Part shown: positions 61,201-64,000 of the stretch, piece by piece
Layout: every line of letters begins with the position of its first letter
Numbering within the stretch: position 1 is the first letter of the stretch
Assembly (NCBI RefSeq): GCF_934630525.1
Contig: NZ_CAKTVX010000001.1
Coordinates: forward strand, 372,001-436,000
Length of the DNA: 64,000 nt
From: an uncultured Slackia sp.
GTDB taxonomy: Bacteria > Actinomycetota > Coriobacteriia > Coriobacteriales > Eggerthellaceae
Direction of reading: 5' to 3'
Notes under the pieces: model-generated
What the model saw: the letters and a program-made list of their open reading frames with translations, nothing else
Told to the model about the DNA's origin: nothing
The model's database searches: none
Translations under genes and position numbers: made by a program

Positions 61201-61530
61201 CATGTCCACGGTCTTCTTCACGCCCGTGAGCGCGCTGTCGATTTTCACGGCGGCGGCCATCGATGCCGCGGCGGTCGCGGCGATGGGGGCCGTCACGCTT
61301 TTGGTATAGCTGTCTCCGAGGTCGGTAAGCTTGCCGCCCGCTTTCTCCAGATTTCCCGAAAGCCTGTCGGCTTGGATGGAGGCCTTCGCGAGCGCGTCGG
61401 CGGCCGCGGAAGACGCCTGCATCTTCTCCGCCTTCGCCTGGAAGCCTTCCAGCGCCTTAGTCGCGGCCTTCGTGCCCTTGTCGTCGAATGCGCTCGTGAT
61501 GGTGAGCTTCACAGTGCCACGCCTGGCCAT
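58252..61530 (-). CDS. Tail tape measure protein
   Basis: A 1092-residue, alanine-rich, largely helical protein that sets tail length. A TP901-like core near the N terminus (KIDSALTGVKKTVDMTAEEY, then TNLARFANITRMSAEDYRAY) is followed by two hydrophobic stretches (around 440-470 and 560-600) and coiled coil. Its ATG overlaps the previous stop (TGATG). At about 3.3 kb it predicts a tail on the order of 150-170 nm by the family rule of about 0.15 nm per residue. Confidence 0.92.
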   Translation of the reverse strand: MARRGTVKLTITSAFDDKGTKAATKALEGFQAKAEKMQASSAAADALAKASIQADRLSGNLEKAGGKLTDLGDSYTKSVTAPIAATAAASMAAAVKIDSALTGVKKTVDMTAEEYEALKDAALDYSKTNAVKAEDILAAEELGGQLGIAKDNLQEFAEITTGLDIATNMDVEQASTNLARFANITRMSAEDYRAYGNVIVGLGNNLATTESEISDMSMRIASAGTQAGMTQPQIMGIAGALSSLGMEAEAGGSAVSTVITNIDKAVATGGESLAAFADVAGMSAEQFAEAWKSDAAGAFEAFLGGLSQAENMNVTLDELGVTELRQSDALRRLAGNTDLLGNAVQLANEQWKDGSALSDEVANKNDSMAAKWQMLQNRVTAVAEEVGGPLVDAALDAVDAASPVIQSIEDGAKAFSDLSKEEQASIIKAVAMVAALGPVLSIGGRLVSSTGKVVGGFAKCAAKMAEWTVKAKAAAGGAKGLGAAMAVAKTGAGNLATKLASLGPGAAAGAAIAGIALFASTVVEARARQKEFSTATDGLRDALARVPNAATSAGDSVAGISGGCATAAASLDAVIKKQAEWVQTLNDRADETAAGVQVLEGYGDAIERLAGRSGLSASELADLQLAVDGVNEKCGTSYTVAQDAGGAYQVMADGATVAKEEILKLVEAQEYQLQLDASKSGYEEGLQRQTEAADALAAAQKNLQETTERNADASKYGADAVQAAAVEQAVAEAEVRKAQEAYDAATTAVDGYGEKMTIAKMAMEGMDGGYAALISSNQLLQSTLAGNGTSLEAFRAALADTGVSAETFASLNDEQLTQLASSYDGTTQSIIDTLSGFGITVMGSGQTAGANFAAGLSSETQAAVNAALAVTGMSQSEFDAAASAAGVSGDAATAAFANAISAKGPVAKWAAQDVRGKAESGLDGADSYGKGQDFSQGFANGIGSLVGRVAEAARSMARSALDAVAAEQASASPSKKTRALGDYFAQGYALNIEAGAADAAAAARTMAASALDAAEGPAPEFTVKPAYDGGMQTAAARQADTREAQAQAVRDAQLAEVRDLLATMLATMEDMLDGGLSLKSRGREIARLVADA

Positions 61531-61985
61531 CAATCCACCTTCCTCTGCAGCTCCGCCGCGGCATTGGTCACGATGTCCTCGACGGCCTTGCGGTACGCGT
61601 CCTCCTTGGCGTCGTACGCCGCCCATATGACGCGGCCTCCGCCGGGCCCGCCCTTCTTCTCGTAGTATTTGTTCAGGCCCTCGACGAGCGCCTTGCCGCT
61701 CGCCGTCTCGCCCTTTGCGGCGAATTCGGTGATGGCGGCGCCTTTGTCGGTCGCGTAAACGCCGACAGACAGCAGGGTCTTCTTGCGCGTCGAGTAGCTA
61801 GGCCTCGCGCCGCCCCGGTAGAGGCCGTGCGGGTGCGGCGTTGCCATCGCCCGCGCGCTCGACGCGATGTCGCGGCCAACCGCGACGAGCTCCTTCGATA
61901 CCTTGCGCTTGATATCGATAGGGGCGTCCGCCAGTCCCTTGACCGACGCGACGCCCCTATCCATTCCGATTTTAAATCTGATCAC
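61530..61985 (-). CDS. Phage minor tail protein, unknown
   Basis: A 151-residue basic protein (VIRFKIGMDRGVASVKGL, KVSKELVAVGRDIASSARAM, DAKEDAYRKAVEDIVTNAAA) that looks like the HK97-gp10/neck-type fold, though it lies after the chaperones and before the tape measure. The start is GTG 61985 with AGGAGG upstream; the frame is open to 62168 but that overlaps gpGT. It abuts the tape measure gene. Confidence 0.75.
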   Translation of the reverse strand: MIRFKIGMDRGVASVKGLADAPIDIKRKVSKELVAVGRDIASSARAMATPHPHGLYRGGARPSYSTRKKTLLSVGVYATDKGAAITEFAAKGETASGKALVEGLNKYYEKKGGPGGGRVIWAAYDAKEDAYRKAVEDIVTNAAAELQRKVD

Positions 61986-61993
61986 TGGCCCTC

Positions 61994-62499
61994 CTAACGG
62001 GCGGCTCCAGCGAGCCGCCTTGCCATCTGCACGGCCCTCGACTCGCTGTCGCTGCGCCCGCCAGGGGTTTGCCCAGCCTGGCGTGCGATGACCGCGTCCT
62101 CGAGCGCCGAGTACACCTCCGCGCCCATGTCCAGCCCGTCGAGGCCGAGCATTCGCATGAGGTGCCACACGGGCTGCCCGCTCGCGAGCGAGACGCGCAC
62201 CAGGGCCTGGGCCGTTAGGCCAAAGGGCTTAGGGCCTCTTCCGCCTCTTCGCCTTCCGCGACCTCCTCGTAGTCCCACTTCTCGAAGAAGTCGGAAGCCG
62301 CCTTGACGAGGGCGGGGCCTTTGAAGGTCTTTGCCGACGGCTGCGCCGCGATGAAGGCCATCACGAGCGACTTGGTGAATGCGTCGGCGGTCGGAGCGAG
62401 CGCGTAGTTGACGAAGAGCAGGTGTCCCTTGGTCAGGTACACGGTGCGCTCTTCGCCCGTCTCGAATTCCGTCAGCTTCACCTTGGTGCGAGTTGCCAT
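61994..62499 (-). CDS. Tail assembly chaperone fusion G-T (by -1 frameshift)
   Basis: Ribosomes that slip by -1 at 62227-62221 read past the G stop into a second frame, adding about 75 residues (GLTAQALVRVSLASGQPVWH... to ARRLAGAAR) to the 92-residue G, for a product of about 168. This G/GT pair is a conserved feature of long-tailed phages: the GT extension binds tail tube subunits while G binds the tape measure. The T frame has no ribosome site of its own. Confidence 0.85.
62215..62499 (-). CDS. Tail assembly chaperone G
   Basis: A 94-residue helical protein (LTKGHLLFVNYALAPTADAF), located between the tail tube and tape measure genes. ATG 62499 follows GGAGGAGAA. It ends in an acidic tail EEAEEALSPLA, whose last codons contain the slippery heptamer. 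In lambda-like phages most product is this short form. Confidence 0.9.
   Translation of the reverse strand: MATRTKVKLTEFETGEERTVYLTKGHLLFVNYALAPTADAFTKSLVMAFIAAQPSAKTFKGPALVKAASDFFEKWDYEEVAEGEEAEEALSPLA
62221..62227 (-). promoter_or_regulatory. -1 programmed frameshift heptamer
   Basis: On the minus strand the zero-frame codons AGC CCT TTG contain C CCT TTG, which fits X-XXY-YYZ exactly; slipping gives CCC TTT GGC and opens the T frame. It lies two codons before the G stop (TAA, 62217-62215), as in known G/GT pairs. Confidence 0.88.
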
Positions 62500-62524
62500 T
62501 TCTTCTCCTCCTGCTTTTGTTCGC

Positions 62525-63523
62525 TTAGTAGCTGGCCACGTCGTTGGTCAGCGTGATGGTGATGGGGCCTGCCTCGTAGGTGCCGAGCAGGTTGTCGGCC
62601 GCGAGCTCGAGCTCAACGGCTCCGCCGCCCGCGTCGGATTCGGGCCAGTTGACGGCGAATGGCACGCGCGACGCCTCGATTTCGAGGCTCGCGTCGCCCT
62701 GCTTCACCTTGATCTTGAAGGCGCCCTCGACCACATCGCCCAGGACGGTGGTGCCGTCGGCCTTGCCCGTGATGGACTTGCGGAAGTCGTCGAGGTTGGA
62801 CGGCTTCACGGTGATGGTGGTCTTGCCCTCGAATTTGCCCATCGACAAATCGCCCGGAAGCGGCGAGCCGCTGAAATACTCGGGATTGACGTTGCGACTC
62901 ATCTCGAGCTCGAACTTCGTGATCTTGCGGGCTTCCAAGGACGCGCCCGCCACGTCGAGGGACACCTCGCATCCGTTGGGCGTGAGGTACTTCATGCCCG
63001 CCATCTCGGTGCCGCCCTTGGGTCGCGCGGCGTCGGCGCCGAAGGACGCGCCAAGCGCGGCGTATGTGGTGGCGATTTCCAGGGGCTTGTTGCCCTCGAA
63101 GGAAATCTTGATGGCGCCGACCTTCGCGTCGGTGGTCTTCACCTCGTCGGACTCCATATTGCCCCAGATGGTGCACCAGGGCGTGGCCATGTCCGTCGGG
63201 GACACGGTGAAGACGTGCTTGTAGAGGTTGCCAGAGCTGCCCGCCGCCGTGGTCTTGACGGTGCCGAGCAGGCCCTTGAGCAGCAGGCCGAGCACTGGCG
63301 GGTACGCGCGCGTCGGCGCGTCGAATCCCGTGGCCACCTCTTCCACGTAGGCGTTGATGGCGTAGGTCTGCCCCGTCTCCTCGTCGATGGTCACAGTCGG
63401 GCTCACGCCCGCGACCGCGCCGGAGCCGACGAGCGGGACGATGTAGGTCGGAGCGGTGGCAGGCGTCCCCTGCGCGGTCTGCTCCGCGATTGCCAGGTTG
63501 GAGATCAGCTTATTGAGCGACAT
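62525..63523 (-). CDS. Major tail tube protein
   Basis: A 332-residue beta-rich protein beginning MSLNKLISNLAIAEQTAQGT. Placed before the tail chaperones, with Gly/Thr-rich beta stretches (LLLKGLLGTVKTTAAGSSGN, LEMSRNVNPEYFSGSPLPGD) common to phage tail tube subunits. The start has GGAG upstream and overlaps the previous small gene by 14 bases. Exact family is not claimed beyond this. Confidence 0.87.
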   Translation of the reverse strand: MSLNKLISNLAIAEQTAQGTPATAPTYIVPLVGSGAVAGVSPTVTIDEETGQTYAINAYVEEVATGFDAPTRAYPPVLGLLLKGLLGTVKTTAAGSSGNLYKHVFTVSPTDMATPWCTIWGNMESDEVKTTDAKVGAIKISFEGNKPLEIATTYAALGASFGADAARPKGGTEMAGMKYLTPNGCEVSLDVAGASLEARKITKFELEMSRNVNPEYFSGSPLPGDLSMGKFEGKTTITVKPSNLDDFRKSITGKADGTTVLGDVVEGAFKIKVKQGDASLEIEASRVPFAVNWPESDAGGGAVELELAADNLLGTYEAGPITITLTNDVASY

Positions 63524-63698
63524 CCGCAGGCTCCTTCTTCTCGCGTTTCTTCTCGGCGGGGCCGAAGTCCTCGCCGACCAGCAGGGCTATGTTCTTCGGA
63601 ACGTCACCCAGGCGCTCGCCCTTCGCCCAGGCGTACTCGACGCGCCCGGAGGACACCGACACGGCGCGCTTCGCCGTGAGGTCTTGCGTCTCTACCAT
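63510..63698 (-). CDS. Small phage protein, unknown
   Basis: A 62-residue charged protein (MVETQDLTAKRAVSVSSGRV, then KNIALLVGEDFGPAEKKREK). ATG 63698 overlaps the preceding stop (ATGGTAG); it overlaps the tail tube start at the other end. Small basic proteins of this type precede tail tube genes in many siphoviruses; function unknown. Confidence 0.7.
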   Translation of the reverse strand: MVETQDLTAKRAVSVSSGRVEYAWAKGERLGDVPKNIALLVGEDFGPAEKKREKKEPADVAQ

Positions 63699-64000
63699 TG
63701 GTCGACCTCCACTTTCATCTCGATGGTGCTCTCGTGCTTGTTGTCGTCGGCGCGCCCCGAATAGAGCGTGGCCGAGGCCAGGCGGGCGTAGCGCACCGCG
63801 CCGCCAAGGCTCATGTCTGCCTCGATGGCGGCCTTGAATGCGTCCATCGCCAGAAGCGCGCGCTCCGCCGTGCCCATGTCCCCCGAGCGGCTGCCCGTCT
63901 CGCCGAAGCAGGCGTAGAGCGTCAGCGTGGCCGCGCGGTCGCTCTCGCCGCCCGACTCCTCGAAGTCGAAGGCGATGGGCACCTCGTTGAGCAGCACGCC
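63692..64000 (-). CDS. Neck/tail-completion protein, cut at the window edge
   Basis: At least 102 codons remain; the frame is open to the window end, and the GTG at 63997 need not be the start. The visible part (LYACFGETGSRSGDMGTAER, then YARLASATLYSGRADDNKHE) lies where siphoviruses encode the tail terminator or neck protein. No firm family match; role from position. Confidence 0.6.
   Translation of the reverse strand, partial: GVLLNEVPIAFDFEESGGESDRAATLTLYACFGETGSRSGDMGTAERALLAMDAFKAAIEADMSLGGAVRYARLASATLYSGRADDNKHESTIEMKVEVDQW

Larger units (their letters stand above)
50700..64000 (-). mobile_element. Siphovirus-like prophage, late region (runs past window end)
   Basis: Gene order read leftward is tail completion, tail tube, G/GT chaperones, tape measure, Dit, baseplate/fibres, holin, endolysin: the standard siphovirus late module. 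Genes are tightly packed with stop-start overlaps. The left limit is uncertain: host sequence ends at tRNA-Thr (50683), and the phage transcription terminator is at 50862, so the attachment site should lie between. The other end, integrase, repressor and head genes are not in this window. Confidence 0.9.

Noticed and set aside
58168..61665. An 1165-codon open frame on the plus strand opposite the tape measure gene
   Set aside because: It mirrors the G+C-rich third-position pattern of the true gene, reads Arg/Ala/Gly-rich low complexity, and has no ribosome site; it is a shadow.

Overview
This window looks like the chromosome of a G+C-rich member of the class Coriobacteriia (Actinomycetota), most likely Eggerthellaceae. 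The clues are a LuxR-type regulator with a multi-membrane-span N-terminal half, an OFA-like MFS carrier, gene order uvrC-rapZ-yvcK-whiA as in actinobacteria, and Cheo-type LexA boxes (CGAAC-N4-GTTCG). No species can be fixed from the sequence alone.

Layout. 1-3602: membrane LuxR regulator and an MFS transporter fused to two CBS domains. 3878-6597: zinc/cadmium efflux operon (ArsR/SmtB repressor, stand-alone HMA chaperone, P1B-2 ATPase) behind a promoter with a perfect 8-2-8 operator. 6622-11868: large TPR protein, 59-residue ORF, RNase HI, and a membrane protein/zinc-ribbon pair. 12009-16032: gdhA, dut, nrdR, and the SOS divergon of lexA and a small membrane protein. 16118-35319: a minus-strand housekeeping run which, read in its own direction, is rnj, ftsK/spoIIIE, rodZ-like, yajQ, rimO, pgsA-cinA fusion, recA, recX, rny, GHKL ATPase, spoVS, miaB, miaA, hflX. 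It closely parallels the Bacillus rnjB-spoIIIE-rodZ-pgsA-cinA-recA-rny-spoVS-miaB-mutSL-miaA-hflX order, with mutS and mutL absent and a different GHKL ATPase in the interval. 35320-36099 is gene-free and holds a large imperfect hairpin repeat. 36100-40610: an NSS sodium symporter, an OFA-type MFS carrier and a divergent M20 peptidase/amidohydrolase. 41018-46560: whiA, yvcK, rapZ, uvrC. 46792-50683: UDP-galactopyranose mutase, a polyprenyl-type glycosyltransferase, a small membrane protein, a HAD phosphatase and tRNA-Thr(TGT).

From about 50.7 kb to the window end lies the late region of a siphovirus-like prophage, all on the minus strand and read right to left: neck/tail-completion protein (cut by the window edge), tail tube, tail assembly chaperones G and G-T joined by a -1 slippery heptamer, tape measure, distal tail, two collagen-repeat baseplate/fibre proteins, small proteins, a phiLC3-type holin, a 24-codon mini-ORF and an amidase endolysin. 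Integrase, early genes and head genes lie outside the window.

The genes work as distinct modules: metal efflux sensed by ArsR; DNA damage control by LexA (boxes at its own divergon and in the recA promoter); RNA decay and tRNA/ribosome modification in the rnj/rny/miaAB/rimO run; cell-envelope and carbon control in the whiA-yvcK-rapZ group. Most claims rest on motifs read by eye; no database search or structure calculation was run.
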